Assembly (NCBI GenBank): GCA_017880705.1
Contig: JADGRS010000072.1
Coordinates: 1 to 10,529 of the forward strand
Direction: 5' to 3'
Length of the DNA: 10,529 nt
DNA from: Burkholderiales bacterium
GTDB lineage: Bacteria > Pseudomonadota > Gammaproteobacteria > Burkholderiales > Usitatibacteraceae
Of the stretch, positions 1-6,415 are shown one piece after another (the first letter of the stretch is position 1; the number at the start of each line of letters is the position of its first letter). Under the pieces are notes generated by a model. The model was not told where the DNA came from, did not search any database, and worked only from the letters and a program-made list of their open reading frames with translations. Both the position numbers and the translations under genes were made by a program.

Positions 1-2
1 GG

Positions 3-830
3 CCTCCGCTCCTGATGGGGCTCTACGGGCTCTACATCCTCTATCTCGGCCTGCCGCGGCTCATGAAGAATCCCGCGGACAAGTCGATCGGCTACACCGC
101 CCTCGTGGTCGTCGCCGCAATCGTGGTGATGGTCATCATCACCATGGTGGGCGGCTTCTTTTCGGGCGCCGCGATGATGGGCGCTGGAAGCATGGCCGGC
201 ATGGGCATGGGTTCGAGAGTGGCGCCAAACGTCACGTACGACGCCAACAGCCCCATGGGCAAGCTCAACGATTTCTCCGCGAAGATGCAGGAGCAGGGCA
301 AGAGGATGGAGGCCGCCCAGAAGAGCGGCAACCAGAAGGAGCAGATGGCGGCGGCGATGGGCGTGCTCGGCACCGCGATATCCGGCGGCAAGGGCGTCGA
401 GCCGGTGCAGATCGACGCGTTGAAGCCCTTCGTGCCCGCCTCCTTCGCGGGCATGCCGCAGACTTCGACGCAATCGGAGCGCGGCGGAGTGCAGGGCCTC
501 ATGACCGCCAAGGTCGAGGCTCGCTACGGCGCGAACGGGAAGAACGCCGAGCTGGAGGTGACCGACACGGGCGGCGCCGCGGGCTTGCTCGGGCTCGCGT
601 CGTGGATGGGCGTGCAGGGCGAGCGCGAGGACGCGAACCGCCGCGAGGTGACGCGCAAGGACGGCAACCGCCTCGTCCACGAGGAGGTGAGCAAGACCGG
701 CGGCAGCAACAAGTTCAGCCTCGTCCTCAACGACCGCTTCGTGGTATCGGCGCGCGGCAACGTCGACATCGACACGCTGAGATCGTCGGTGAGCTCGCTC
801 GACCTCGGCAAGCTCGAGGGCTTGAAGTAA
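3..830 (+). CDS. YIP1 family membrane protein, 5' end outside window
   Basis: The open frame runs in from the left edge (the codons before the first ATG at 15 are Pro-Pro-Leu-Leu), so only the C-terminal part is seen. The first visible segment, with its GLYGLYILYLGLP run followed by LMKNP, and then the hydrophobic stretch TALVVVAAIVVMVIITMVGG, match the last two membrane segments of YIP1-domain proteins. After a Met/Gly/Ala-rich linker comes an extension of about 200 residues with a charged, probably helical part (KMQEQGKRMEAAQKSGNQKE) and a mixed alpha/beta C-terminus ending in LDLGKLEGLK. From memory of the family, such tails occur in several betaproteobacterial YIP1 proteins; their role is unknown. 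The ATG at 15 lies inside the membrane domain and is unlikely to be the true start. The molecular role of bacterial YIP1 proteins is not established. Confidence 0.75.
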   Translation, partial: PPLLMGLYGLYILYLGLPRLMKNPADKSIGYTALVVVAAIVVMVIITMVGGFFSGAAMMGAGSMAGMGMGSRVAPNVTYDANSPMGKLNDFSAKMQEQGKRMEAAQKSGNQKEQMAAAMGVLGTAISGGKGVEPVQIDALKPFVPASFAGMPQTSTQSERGGVQGLMTAKVEARYGANGKNAELEVTDTGGAAGLLGLASWMGVQGEREDANRREVTRKDGNRLVHEEVSKTGGSNKFSLVLNDRFVVSARGNVDIDTLRSSVSSLDLGKLEGLK

Positions 831-874
831 CTTCCCGCCTGCCGGGCGCGCTCGCGCTCGTTCGAGATTCCCCC

Positions 875-1519
875 ATGAGATTCGTGCTCCTCGGTCTGCT
901 GCTGTTGCTGGCCGCCGCGAATGCCTGCGCGCAGGACTACCGCCTTCCCTTCGCCGGCCGCTGGTTCGTGATGCAGGGCGGCGACACGCCGAACGTGAAC
1001 CATCACATGAGCGTCCGCGCCCAGTACTACGGCATCGATTTCGCCCGTGTCGACGGGCCGGGGCAGCGTGCGCTCGCGCAAGGCAGCGCGTCGAAGATCG
1101 AGGATTTCTACTCGTGGGGCGCGGCCGTTCTCTCGCCCGTCGAGGGCGAGGTGATCGCCGTGTCCGATGAATTCCCCGACAATCCCCTCGGCGTGAAGGA
1201 TGCCCTGAATCCGATGGGCAACGGGGTGGTGATCAAGGCTGGCGCCGATCGCTTCGTCTATCTCGCACATTTCCAGAAGAAGTCGATCACGGTGCGTCCG
1301 GGGCAGAAGGTCGCGCAAGGCCAGGAGTTCGGCAAGTGCGGCAACTCCGGCAACAGCGATTTTCCGCACATCCACATGCACGTCCAGGACACGCCGACTT
1401 TCAACGCGGGCACGGGCCAGAACATCGTATTCACGGGAATGAACGTCGAGATGACCGGCAAGCAGTTCCGCAAGGTCGACTGGCCGGTGATTAGCGGGCT
1501 CTTCGTCTGGAACGAGTGA
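875..1519 (+). CDS. M23 (LytM-type) family metallopeptidase, exported
   Basis: This 214-residue protein begins with a signal peptide: MRF, a leucine-rich core (residues 4-15), then NACA with likely cleavage near A19/Q20. The mature part is a single LytM/M23 beta-sandwich. The core includes SPVEGEV (87-93), GNGVVIKAG (115-123), YLAH (129-132), RPGQKVAQGQ (141-150), GNSGNS (156-161) and PHIHMHV (164-170). H132, H165 and H167 fit the catalytic and zinc histidines, and D55 fits the zinc aspartate in YYGIDF. The usual first ligand of HxxxD is missing: residue 51 is Tyr. H43 or H44 of NHH, further upstream, may substitute. Members cleave peptidoglycan crosslinks or act as amidase activators in the periplasm. 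The start at 875 is chosen because it gives the signal peptide directly; the Shine-Dalgarno is weak. The stop overlaps the next gene. Confidence 0.85.
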   Translation: MRFVLLGLLLLLAAANACAQDYRLPFAGRWFVMQGGDTPNVNHHMSVRAQYYGIDFARVDGPGQRALAQGSASKIEDFYSWGAAVLSPVEGEVIAVSDEFPDNPLGVKDALNPMGNGVVIKAGADRFVYLAHFQKKSITVRPGQKVAQGQEFGKCGNSGNSDFPHIHMHVQDTPTFNAGTGQNIVFTGMNVEMTGKQFRKVDWPVISGLFVWNE

Positions 1520-1965
1520 GGACTGCAGAAGCAGCGCTCGATTTCGTCCGGGAACACGGCCTCGTCCTCGCTTCGGCCAAGGGCCCGGCGCCGAGGCTCA
1601 CGGAAGCCATTCTCGGCGCGCCGATCAAGGGCAGCTGGTGGGCGCACCCGCAGAGCCGGCGCATCTATCGCGTGCTCGAGGAAGTCTCGAGCTCGGAAGA
1701 GGTCCTCGTCTGCCGGCTCGTCGAGGGAAAGATCACGCTGGTTCATCGCCGGCTCTGGCCGGCGCTGGTGCGCCTCGCCGAGCGCTTCGCCCGGGAGCGG
1801 CTCGCGAAGGTTCGCGATGAGCACACGCCGTCGGGTCGCCATGAAACTCGCGTGGTCGCGTTTCCGCGATGGGTGCCGCCCGACGTCGCCGCTGAAGCCC
1901 GGGCGATGAGCGAGCAGGATGCGCTCGCCGCGTTCGGCGCCTGGTTGCCGCCTGGCGCGCGCTGA
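1516..1965 (+). CDS. Conserved hypothetical protein, possibly AlkZ-related
   Basis: A 149-residue soluble protein starting at GTG 1516, whose GTGA overlaps the TGA stop of the M23 peptidase, so translation is probably coupled. There is no signal peptide or membrane segment. Visible conserved-looking blocks are AALDFVREHGLVLA (7-20), GSWWAHP (39-45), LVCRLVEGKITLVHRRLWPALVRLAERF (about 64-91), and a short C-terminal region with FPRWVPPDVAAEA. I recall similar short proteins labelled AlkZ-related (the winged-helix DNA glycosylase YcaQ family). That memory is weak, and no catalytic motif of that family can be pointed to here. The Trp/Arg-rich composition would suit nucleic-acid binding, but that is speculation. 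It ends immediately before the stop of the convergent aldo/keto reductase gene, without a spacer. Confidence 0.7.
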   Translation: MRTAEAALDFVREHGLVLASAKGPAPRLTEAILGAPIKGSWWAHPQSRRIYRVLEEVSSSEEVLVCRLVEGKITLVHRRLWPALVRLAERFARERLAKVRDEHTPSGRHETRVVAFPRWVPPDVAAEARAMSEQDALAAFGAWLPPGAR

Positions 1966-2886
1966 CTAAAGCCGCGCGATCTCGGCCGCGATGGCCTCGC
2001 GCATCTTCGCGTCGGGCATGGGGCCGTAGCCGGCCTTCATGTTGTCGCGCGTGTGCTCGACCTTGGCGCTCGCAGGGATCGCGCACGTGATCGCCGGGTG
2101 GGAGACCACGAATTTCAGCATGAGCTGCGCCCAGCTCTCGCAGTCGATCTCCCGGGCCCACGGGGGCATGGCCTTCCCGCCCACCTTCCGGAACATCTCG
2201 CCGCCCGCGAACGGGCGATTGGCGATGACCGCGACCCCGCGATCGCGCGCGAGGGGCAGCAGCCGCTTCTCGGCGGCGCGCTCGGCGACCGAGTAGTTGA
2301 TCTGCACGGAGTCGACCTTGCGGCGCTCGATCACGCGCGCCACTTCTTCCGCGCCGCTCGCGGTGTAGTGCGTCACGCCTACGTAGCGCACGTGCCCATC
2401 GCGCTTCCAGCGCTCGAGCGTATCGAGGTGGGTGTCGACGTCGAGGAGGTTGTGCACCTGCATGAGGTCTACCGCCTTCACGCGCAGCTTGCGCATGGAG
2501 TCTTCCATCTGCCGGATGCCGGCGTCCCTGCCGGAGGTCCACACTTTCGTCGCGATGAAGAGCCGCGCCTTCGCCGCGAGCTTCGCCGTGAGATCGCCCA
2601 CCACTTCCTCGGAGCGCCCGTACATCGGAGAAGAGTCGATCACGCGCCCGCCCATCGTTTCGAACGCTTCGAGCACCGCCTCGAGCGCCGCGCGATCGAG
2701 CGCCGAGGCGCCGACGTCGAAGGTCTGCCACGTGCCCAGGCCGATCACGGGCAGCGCTTCGCCCGACGAGGGAATCGGTCGCGTGAGGATGGCGCCGGAG
2801 GCGGGATTCACTTGCGCGCAGATTCTCGTCGATGCGGGCAGGACGGCGATGGTGCCGATGCGGGCCAGCGCTTCACGTCGATTCAT
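1966..2886 (-). CDS. Aldo/keto reductase with Tat-like N-terminus
   Basis: A 306-residue aldo/keto reductase (TIM-barrel, NADPH-dependent carbonyl reductase family). After residue 44 the barrel starts with LPVIGLGTWQTFDVG. The catalytic tetrad is readable as D84 and Y89 (VIDSSPMYGRSE), K114 (IATKVW) and H145 (LMQVHN). The later strands VRYVGVTHYT, VQINYS and VAVIANRPF are typical of the family. The first 25 residues, MNRREALARIGTIAVLPAS then TRICAQ, look like a twin-arginine export signal (R3-R4, a short hydrophobic core, then a polar stretch), so this may be a periplasmic folded reductase exported with bound cofactor. The hydrophobic core is short, so export is not certain. The substrate cannot be told. 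A GAGGA sequence lies about 14 bases upstream of the start, rather far for a Shine-Dalgarno. The gene is divergent from the small gene at 2980. Confidence 0.88.
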   Translation of the reverse strand: MNRREALARIGTIAVLPASTRICAQVNPASGAILTRPIPSSGEALPVIGLGTWQTFDVGASALDRAALEAVLEAFETMGGRVIDSSPMYGRSEEVVGDLTAKLAAKARLFIATKVWTSGRDAGIRQMEDSMRKLRVKAVDLMQVHNLLDVDTHLDTLERWKRDGHVRYVGVTHYTASGAEEVARVIERRKVDSVQINYSVAERAAEKRLLPLARDRGVAVIANRPFAGGEMFRKVGGKAMPPWAREIDCESWAQLMLKFVVSHPAITCAIPASAKVEHTRDNMKAGYGPMPDAKMREAIAAEIARL

Positions 2887-2943
2887 GTGTCGGTGGCGTT
2901 CCTCGCGATTTCCAATGGTACCGCCCCCGATGGCGAGGCGCAG

Positions 2944-2972
2944 TTGACCCGCGCGTGCCGCCGCCAGAGAAT
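2944..2972 (+). promoter_or_regulatory. Candidate sigma70 promoter for the 2980 gene
   Basis: TTGACC at 2944-2949 and GAGAAT at 2967-2972 are separated by 17 bases. They match the -35 consensus at five of six positions and the -10 consensus at four of six, which is good for this GC-rich DNA. Transcription would start near 2978-2980, at the ATG of the downstream gene, implying either a leaderless message or use of the later ATG at 3004. The call is by eye from consensus only. Confidence 0.35.
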
Positions 2973-2979
2973 CGCAGCC

Positions 2980-3312
2980 ATGTCTTCATCGACCCCGGGG
3001 CCCATGACGCTCTTCGAGGCCCTCCCCGAGCTCGTGCACGACATCGAGTCGGCGCTGGTGCGCCTCGGGCGCGGCAAGGTTGCGGACGCGCTGCGCGAAG
3101 CGCCGCTCGTCGGCCGGATCTACGATGACTTCGCGCGATCGACCTATCTCTCGTTGCGCGTCTCGATCGATCCCCTCGAGATCGGCGAGGTGATCTCGCT
3201 CGCGGACGAGATCGGCGTGAGCCTCGACCTCGACGCGCAGGGCCGCGTCATGGGACTCGAGGTTTCCGGCTACGAGGAGTTTCTCGCGCGCCTCGACGCA
3301 GGCGCCGGATAA
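2980..3312 (+). CDS. Small DUF2283-like protein
   Basis: A 110-residue soluble protein. The N-terminal half (9-43) is predicted helical (LFEALPELVHDIESALVRLG). The C-terminal half resembles the short DUF2283 fold: a YDDFARSTYLSL segment (48-59), acidic I/V-rich strands, and SLDLDAQGRVMGLEVSGYEEFL (81-102), matching the usual 'lDlDe.GrvvGiEi' ending. The resemblance is by pattern and moderate; the function of DUF2283 is unknown. Two starts are possible: ATG 2980 and ATG 3004 (residue 9). Neither has a clear ribosome-binding site. I took 2980 because a candidate promoter points at it. The stop TAA is six bases from the stop of the convergent FHA gene. Its 93-bp upstream spacer is shared with the divergent aldo/keto reductase. 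Confidence 0.65.
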   Translation: MSSSTPGPMTLFEALPELVHDIESALVRLGRGKVADALREAPLVGRIYDDFARSTYLSLRVSIDPLEIGEVISLADEIGVSLDLDAQGRVMGLEVSGYEEFLARLDAGAG

Positions 3313-3318
3313 GCTTTC

Positions 3319-4293
3319 CTACTCGGCGTTGTCGAGGTCCGAGAGGAGCCCGCCCGTGGCCGGCTCCTTCACGCGCGCGCGGTCGACGGAAAGTCTCGCG
3401 CCCTCGGCCTTCTTGAAGAAGGCGTCCGCGCTCGCGAGCGGAACGAGGCGAAACTCCGGAGGGCGCAATTCACCGAGCGTCGCGCGCTGCCCGAGGAGCT
3501 TGCGCGTTTCGCTCGCGCCCAGGTACTGGACTGCCGCGCCCGTGCCAACGAGCGCGATCACCAGCCCCATCGCGGCGCGCATGTGGCGGGGTCCGATCGC
3601 GTGAAGATGCGCATAGCACGCGGCCGCCAGCACCGCCCAGGCGCCGAGCCCCGCGTATTCAGCCAGGTCGCGCCACGCGAACGAGAACGCCAGCGTTCCG
3701 GCGAGCTGGCCCCAGACGACGAGGGCGATGAACGTGGTGATCGCGATCCGCAGCTGCAGCGAGAAGCGCGCCTGCCCGAAGAAGATCCGCGAGAGCATCG
3801 CCCAGAGGCTCGTCCACAGGACGAGGGCCGTCCCGTACCCCAGCAACGGCAGCAGCACCACGTTCGCGCTCGCCTCCGCGGTGAGGCTTAGCCACTGCAG
3901 CAGGAGAAGCACCAGCAGTAGCGAGACGCCCAGCCCCGCGGCCCATCGCGCGTGGGCGCGCGGCGGAGTGAGGAGCTTTTCCGCGGCGACGGGATGCGCC
4001 GAATCGTGCACGCGCAGCGTCGTGCGGCCGATGCGGATTCCAGGCTCCCTCGCGAGCGAGAGCCTGGGGACGGGCTTGGCCCCGTGCTCCGGGAACAATC
4101 CGTTCAGCGTCCCGAGATCCTCGGCGACGAGCTCGCCGTCCTCGCCGCGATAGATGCGCAGGTGGTGCGGCGCCACGTGGACGTCGTCGATCACGACGTC
4201 GTTGTCGAATGCCCGGCCGACGCGCGCCTCGGGCGCTTCGATGCGCTCGCGCGCGGCGACCTCGCCGTGGCGCGACAGCACCTCGATCCACAT
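3319..4293 (-). CDS. FHA domain-containing polytopic membrane protein
   Basis: A 324-residue protein. Residues 1-97 form a forkhead-associated (FHA) domain, a phosphothreonine-binding fold: EARVGRAFDNDVVIDD (22-37) with R27 of the GR pair, VAPHHLRI (40-47) with H44, and DLGTLNGLF (59-67) with N64. The SRxH motif is degenerate: its phosphate-contacting Ser is Ala here and its Arg is Pro. Hydrophobic segments follow at about 117-137, 145-167, 183-206, 214-233 and 238-258, then a tail of about 65 residues (LGELRPPEFRLVPLASADAF and onward). Five segments would put the FHA domain in the cytoplasm and the tail in the periplasm; this topology is inferred. The start ATG 4293 shares one base with the protease stop (TGATG), indicating coupled translation. 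ATG 4305 and GTG 4296 are alternative starts. No Ser/Thr kinase or phosphatase gene is in the window. Confidence 0.82.
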   Translation of the reverse strand: MWIEVLSRHGEVAARERIEAPEARVGRAFDNDVVIDDVHVAPHHLRIYRGEDGELVAEDLGTLNGLFPEHGAKPVPRLSLAREPGIRIGRTTLRVHDSAHPVAAEKLLTPPRAHARWAAGLGVSLLLVLLLLQWLSLTAEASANVVLLPLLGYGTALVLWTSLWAMLSRIFFGQARFSLQLRIAITTFIALVVWGQLAGTLAFSFAWRDLAEYAGLGAWAVLAAACYAHLHAIGPRHMRAAMGLVIALVGTGAAVQYLGASETRKLLGQRATLGELRPPEFRLVPLASADAFFKKAEGARLSVDRARVKEPATGGLLSDLDNAE

Positions 4294-5618
4294 CACCGCG
4301 CCCATTGGATCGCCTCGAGGAAGCGCCGGCCGAACGTCACCGCATTGGCGTAGGAGACGCCCTGCATGTTGAGCTGCGCGAGGAGCGCCTCGCGATCGTG
4401 GTCCTGCGTGAGCGCGAGGAGCGTCACGTTGTAGAGGCCTTCGAACTCGCGATACGCGCGCATGCACCAAGTCGCGCGCAGCGGCGGGCCCGCGCCCGGC
4501 CCGGCCGCGACGAAATCGTCGCGGCACTCCTGCTCGGTGAGGCGCTTGCCGCCGCGCGAATCGAAGGTCCACGGATGGCTCGAGAGCTCCGTCGCGAACT
4601 GGAACGCGTTCAGGTCGATCGCCTTGTAGTACGAGTAGCTGAGATCGACCCGGCCCGTGAGGATGCGGTCGGAAACGAAGATGCCGGTCGCGCTCGTGCA
4701 GCGCGTCGTGTTCACGGCGGTGCGCGGCTTCGGGAGCAGGTCCGCATTGGTCGTTGCCCAGCACGTCATCCACGGGGCCGCGCTCTCGAGGCCGCGATAG
4801 GGCCCGAAGGGCGCTGTGCGGAATCCCTCGCCCTTGAGCGCGTCGTAGAAGGCGCTTTGCCAGCCGTCGAGCTGGCGGCCCACCTCCTCGCGCGCCTTGT
4901 CGAGGACGAGGGGCGGCCCTTTCCGCGCGCGCTCGATGAGCGTGGCGGCGAAGCGCGCCGGCACGAGGAAGCCGACCTGCTCGCCGTCGAGGCGCTTGGC
5001 GACGTTGACGCCGACGATGCGCCCGTCGTTGCCCGCGACCGGGCCGCCGCTCATTCCGGGATTGATCGCGCCGGAGAAATGGATGCGTTCGTCGTAGCTC
5101 TTGTCGACGAGGCCGTTGTACGTGCCCTCGACGATGGTGAAGCCCAGGTCGAGCGGATTGCCCATCGCGTAGATGCGCTCGCCCTTCGGCAGGCGGTTAT
5201 CTATCGCGCGCGGGTCGAACTCGAAGAAGGGAAGCCCCGTGTGCTCTATCTTCACGACGGCGAGGTCGTGGGCCACGTCGAACGCGAGAAGCTGCAGCGT
5301 GCCCTTGGCGCCGTCGGGCGCGAGGTATTCGAGCCGGTACGTCTTCGGGTCGAGCGCGTATTGCGAGACGACGTGATAGTTGGTGATCGCGAGGCCGTCC
5401 GCTGACACGAGGAAGCCCGAGCCGAGCGTGGACTGGCGCCCGGCCGCCTGCAGCAGCGTGCGGATCTGCAGGATGCGCGGCTTGGCGAGGTCGTAGACGC
5501 GCTCGGCCGCGTTCGAGAGCGTGCGCTGCGCCTCGGGTGCCGGGGGCGCGGGCGGCGCCGCGGCGGCGCATATCGGCAGGAGCGCGGCGGCGACCCAAGG
5601 GGAAATTCGGGAGGGCAT
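4293..5618 (-). CDS. Exported trypsin-like serine protease (S1C type), no PDZ
   Basis: A 441-residue protein with an N-terminal signal (MPSRISPWVAAALLPICAAAA) and a Pro/Ala linker, so probably periplasmic. Residues about 40-235 form a DegP/HtrA-type trypsin-like domain: GSGFLVSADGLAITNYHVV with H82, FDVAHDLAVVKI with D118, and SGAINPGMSGGPV with S190 complete the Ser protease triad. GNPLDLGFTIVEG and VGFLVPA are also typical. In HtrA proteases a PDZ domain would follow. Here residues about 236-441 show no PDZ-like GxxL/V carboxylate loop but carry four cysteines (C286, C307, C365, C385) that could form two disulfides, with aromatic-rich segments such as VDLSYSYYKAIDLNAF. I do not recognise this region. 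The gene is followed by the FHA protein with a TGATG overlap and preceded by azoR on the same strand, 62 bases away. No clear Shine-Dalgarno precedes the ATG. Confidence 0.85.
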   Translation of the reverse strand: MPSRISPWVAAALLPICAAAAPPAPPAPEAQRTLSNAAERVYDLAKPRILQIRTLLQAAGRQSTLGSGFLVSADGLAITNYHVVSQYALDPKTYRLEYLAPDGAKGTLQLLAFDVAHDLAVVKIEHTGLPFFEFDPRAIDNRLPKGERIYAMGNPLDLGFTIVEGTYNGLVDKSYDERIHFSGAINPGMSGGPVAGNDGRIVGVNVAKRLDGEQVGFLVPARFAATLIERARKGPPLVLDKAREEVGRQLDGWQSAFYDALKGEGFRTAPFGPYRGLESAAPWMTCWATTNADLLPKPRTAVNTTRCTSATGIFVSDRILTGRVDLSYSYYKAIDLNAFQFATELSSHPWTFDSRGGKRLTEQECRDDFVAAGPGAGPPLRATWCMRAYREFEGLYNVTLLALTQDHDREALLAQLNMQGVSYANAVTFGRRFLEAIQWAR

Positions 5619-5680
5619 TCGGGGACCGGGCGGAGGGATGCTTGGATGTTACCAGCGTCCCCCCGCCTTTCCCCGTGCGG

Positions 5681-6319
5681 TCACGCCGCGATGGCGATCT
5701 CCGGCGCCGGGCGCGAGGCCAGCGCGTGCGCGTCGTTCGCGGCCTTCGCGAGCGCGGCGCTCTTCGGGGCGTCGCCGAGCGCGAGGCCTTCGGCGTAGAC
5801 GAATTCAACGTCCGAGATGCCGAGGAAGCGCAGGAAGTCGCGCACGTAGCTCGTCTGCGTATCGAGCGGCGTGCCGGCGTAGAGGCCGCCGCGCGTCGCG
5901 AAGACGAATGCCTTCTTGCCGGTGAGGAGCCCCACGGGTCCCTTTTCGGTGTACTTGAAGGTCCTGCCCGCGCGCGCGATGTGGTCGAAATAGGCCTTGA
6001 GCGTCGAGGGCACTCCGAAGTTGTACATCGGCAGCCCCAGCACGATCACGTCGGCGCGCTCGAGCTCGGCGATCAGGTTGTCGGAATAGTCCGACACGCC
6101 GCGCTGCGCCGGCGTGCGCTCGTCGGGCTTGGCGAGGAACGACTGGAAGCGCTCCGCGGTGAGGTGCGGGACCGGCTCGCGGCCAAGGTCGCGCACGATC
6201 ACTTCGGCGCCGGGCTGGTCCGCCTTCCAGCGGGAAACGAAGCGGCTCGCAAGGCGGCTCGACTCGCCGCCGTCGGAAAAGATGCTCGCCTGGATCTGCA
6301 GCAGCGTTCTTGTCTTCAT
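5681..6319 (-). CDS. azoR: FMN-dependent NADH:quinone oxidoreductase / azoreductase
   Basis: A 212-residue flavodoxin-fold protein of the AzoR/AcpD family, close to the usual length of about 200. These cytoplasmic homodimers use NADH and FMN to reduce quinones and azo compounds by two electrons. Visible signatures are the N-terminal strand LLQIQASIF with a following Ser-rich phosphate loop (SSRLASRF, 20-27), ADVIVLGLPMYNFGVPSTLK (89-108) containing the FMN-contacting MYNF (98-101), AYFDHIARAGRTFKY (109-123), and TRGG (142-145). I chose ATG 6319 over the in-frame ATG at 6343 because a GGAG lies eight bases before it, whereas the upstream ATG has no ribosome-binding site. The extra residues MSNPTEIP would also be atypical for the family. 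The gene is divergent from a LysR regulator, which probably controls it in response to quinones or electrophiles. Confidence 0.9.
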   Translation of the reverse strand: MKTRTLLQIQASIFSDGGESSRLASRFVSRWKADQPGAEVIVRDLGREPVPHLTAERFQSFLAKPDERTPAQRGVSDYSDNLIAELERADVIVLGLPMYNFGVPSTLKAYFDHIARAGRTFKYTEKGPVGLLTGKKAFVFATRGGLYAGTPLDTQTSYVRDFLRFLGISDVEFVYAEGLALGDAPKSAALAKAANDAHALASRPAPEIAIAA

Positions 6320-6327
6320 GGGTATCT

Positions 6328-6331
6328 CCGT
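6328..6331 (-). promoter_or_regulatory. Shine-Dalgarno that decides the azoR start
   Basis: On the - strand the bases GGAG, followed by ATACCC, stand just upstream of ATG 6319. This is the only good ribosome-binding sequence near either candidate start of azoR, so it supports the shorter protein. The position could be off by a base or two, as it was read by eye. Confidence 0.55.
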
Positions 6332-6357
6332 CGGATTGCTCATGGCTCAATGTACGG

Positions 6358-6374
6358 TTTACCCAGTCGATAAA
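6358..6374. promoter_or_regulatory. Candidate LysR-type operator (T-N11-A box)
   Basis: The sequence TTTA-CCCAGTCGA-TAAA is a dyad whose symmetric T6360 and A6372 are separated by exactly 11 bases, the classic LysR-family recognition pattern. It lies between divergent azoR and lysR, where an activator/autorepressor site would be expected. Binding by this regulator is inferred from position and pattern only. Confidence 0.5.
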
Positions 6375-6379
6375 AAAGC

Positions 6380-6390
6380 GCAAAATTTGC
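6380..6390. promoter_or_regulatory. Perfect 11-base palindrome GCAAAATTTGC in the azoR-lysR spacer
   Basis: GCAAA-A-TTTGC is a perfect odd palindrome, AT-rich in otherwise GC-rich DNA, six bases to the right of the T-N11-A dyad. It may be a second subsite for the LysR protein or part of the promoter architecture; chance is possible. Confidence 0.35.
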
Positions 6391-6399
6391 CACTTATCC

Positions 6400-6414
6400 A
6401 TCGAATGAATCGAT
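6400..6414. promoter_or_regulatory. ATCGA-N5-TCGAT inverted repeat abutting the lysR start
   Basis: Five-base arms ATCGA and TCGAT flank ATGAA, ending two bases before the lysR ATG at 6416. A protein bound here would block transcription or ribosome entry for lysR, which would fit autorepression. No Shine-Dalgarno is visible in front of this ATG, so the dyad occupies the place where one would be. Confidence 0.3.
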
Positions 6415-6415
6415 C

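Noticed and set aside
831..874. GC-rich run with short dyads between the YIP1 and M23 genes, considered as a terminator
   Set aside because: The pairing is short and there is no T-run; it is a 44-base spacer with nothing convincing in it.
1960..1970. Two stop codons back to back (TGA then CTA), considered as sign of truncation of one gene
   Set aside because: Both proteins look complete at their C-termini; the genes are simply convergent with no spacer.
2053..2979. Upstream extension of the DUF2283-like frame, antisense to the aldo/keto reductase
   Set aside because: The frame is open only because of GC bias; the reductase on the other strand is clear, and the promoter-like sequence and the ATG at 2980 mark a later start.
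4209..5405. A 398-codon open frame on the + strand opposite the protease gene
   Set aside because: It is a shadow of the protease and FHA genes, with low-complexity Arg/Glu/Ala composition and no family motifs.
5619..5680. TAACAT on the - strand upstream of the protease, considered as a -10 element
   Set aside because: There is no acceptable -35 at 16-18 bases; the protease may be read through from azoR instead.
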